A DNA stretch of 7,334 nt from Streptosporangiaceae bacterium (GTDB taxonomy: Bacteria > Actinomycetota > Actinomycetes > Streptosporangiales > Streptosporangiaceae): positions 1 through 7,334 of the forward strand of contig JASHTQ010000731.1 in the NCBI GenBank assembly GCA_030040475.1, read 5' to 3'. The notes under the pieces are model-generated. The model was not told where the DNA came from. It made no database searches and saw only the letters and a program-made list of their open reading frames with translations. Shown one piece after another: positions 5,909 to 7,334 of the stretch. Every line of letters begins with the position of its first letter. Within the stretch, counting starts at the first letter, position 1. The translations under genes and the position numbers were made by a program.

Positions 5909-6469
5909 GTGGCATACGGTCCAGGTCAGGCATATCCGCCCGCCGCCGGAGCGGGCACCGTCCCGGCGGTGAACCCGGCGTGGCTGGCGGCGAGCGCAGA
6001 CCGCGAGCGTGCCGTGGGCGTGCTCCGCGCGGGCTTCGCCGAGGGACGGCTCACCCAGGACGAGCTCACCGACCGGGTCGCCGCGGCGTACGCGGCCCGC
6101 ACCTACCGCGAGCTGTGGGCGCTGACCGCCGACCTGCCGTCCGGCCCGCTGCCCGTCCCGTCCTACGGCACGCTGCCGTGGCACGGCGGCTACGGCCCGA
6201 ACGTCCAGGATGCCTCGTACCCGGGACGGTGGCGGTCCAACGCGGCGCTTGTCGGCACGGCCCTGGTGATCTTCGCGCTGGCCGCGCTCGTGACCCTGGT
6301 CCTGTTCTCGCACGGCCAGGCGGCCACGTCCGTTCCAGGCGGCGGTTTCCAGGAGGCGCCGGCGGTGCCCGTGCCCGACCAGGGCGGGCAGGTGGTGCTG
6401 GAGCCGGCGATCAAGCACGTGCCCGGAAACACGGTCATCCACGTCGCGCCGTCGGCGCCGAGCCCGTGA
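5909..6469 (+). CDS. DUF1707 single-pass membrane protein
   Basis: This 186-aa paralogue of the preceding gene has a short Pro/Gly/Ala-rich start (1-24), a DUF1707 domain (about 27-77, ADRERAVGVLRAGFAEGRLT and AARTYRELWALTADLP) and a linker. One transmembrane segment follows (about 112-133), then a roughly 50-residue Pro/Val-rich tail that should face outside. By hand alignment 42 of 58 residues across the DUF1707 domain match the upstream protein, whereas the C-terminal halves are unrelated. The start is GTG, with GGGAGG five bases upstream; no ATG fits. Function is unknown. The pair probably arose by duplication followed by swapping or loss of the membrane module. It converges on lepA, and its stop codon lies inside a hairpin. 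Confidence 0.88.
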   Translation: MAYGPGQAYPPAAGAGTVPAVNPAWLAASADRERAVGVLRAGFAEGRLTQDELTDRVAAAYAARTYRELWALTADLPSGPLPVPSYGTLPWHGGYGPNVQDASYPGRWRSNAALVGTALVIFALAALVTLVLFSHGQAATSVPGGGFQEAPAVPVPDQGGQVVLEPAIKHVPGNTVIHVAPSAPSP

Positions 6470-6484
6470 CGTGCACCACGGCTC
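6460..6484 (+). terminator. Hairpin at the end of the second DUF1707 gene
   Basis: GAGCCCGTG pairs with CACGGCTC around an eight-base loop, with one bulged C, giving eight base pairs. The stem begins before the TGA stop and is followed at a distance by a T-containing AT-rich stretch. It could act as a rho-independent terminator for the plus-strand gene, but the T-run does not follow immediately. Confidence 0.45.
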
Positions 6485-6489
6485 GTTCG

Positions 6490-6515
6490 GCTAAAAAATT
6501 CTTTTGATCTTTAGC
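6490..6515. terminator. AT-rich dyad between convergent genes
   Basis: GCTAAA and TTTAGC flank an AT-rich centre containing A6 and T4 runs. On the minus strand the sequence after the lepA stop reads into a T6 run. In a window of very high GC content this short AT-rich block, placed between two converging stop codons, is probably a bidirectional transcription stop. The stem itself is only six base pairs. Confidence 0.4.
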
Positions 6516-6518
6516 GCG

Positions 6519-7334
<816 letters not shown>

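Overview
The window comes from a high-GC actinomycete chromosome. Its codons are strongly G/C-biased at third positions, GTG starts are frequent, and the gene set is the actinobacterial lepA - hemW - DUF3097 - hrcA - dnaJ - rsmE neighbourhood. I cannot name a genus from the sequence. All genes look intact except the two cut by the window edges (rsmE on the left, lepA on the right), and I see no mobile elements, RNA genes or CRISPR arrays.

Left block (1-2368, minus strand): a heat-shock operon hrcA - dnaJ - rsmE. It is transcribed leftward from a promoter region carrying a near-perfect CIRCE operator (2337-2363) that touches the hrcA ribosome binding site. hrcA and dnaJ overlap by one base, and rsmE follows 14 bases after dnaJ. 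HrcA represses its own operon through CIRCE, DnaJ is an Hsp70 co-chaperone, and RsmE is a 16S rRNA methyltransferase.

Middle (2486-3749, plus strand): a DUF3097 gene with a Toprim-like motif, then a small DUF4870 membrane protein. DUF3097 is divergent from hrcA and may be read from a leaderless promoter. The DUF4870 gene ends one base from the stop codon of the convergent hemW.

hemW (3751-4995, minus strand) encodes the radical-SAM haem chaperone, also with a leaderless-type promoter. Its upstream region (4996-5207) holds a 3 x 26 bp tandem repeat lying between the hemW promoter and that of the next, divergent gene.

Right block (5208-6469, plus strand): two paralogous DUF1707 membrane-associated proteins, each preceded by the same TACACT -10-like hexamer. 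They sit between hemW and lepA. They converge on lepA (6519 to the right edge, minus strand), and an AT-rich dyad and a hairpin in the 49-base gap probably terminate transcription.

Most of the window is conserved housekeeping sequence. The least explained parts are the intergenic tandem repeat, the DUF1707 pair with matching promoters, and the Toprim-like DUF3097 protein. I found no convincing evidence of a wholly new multi-gene system.
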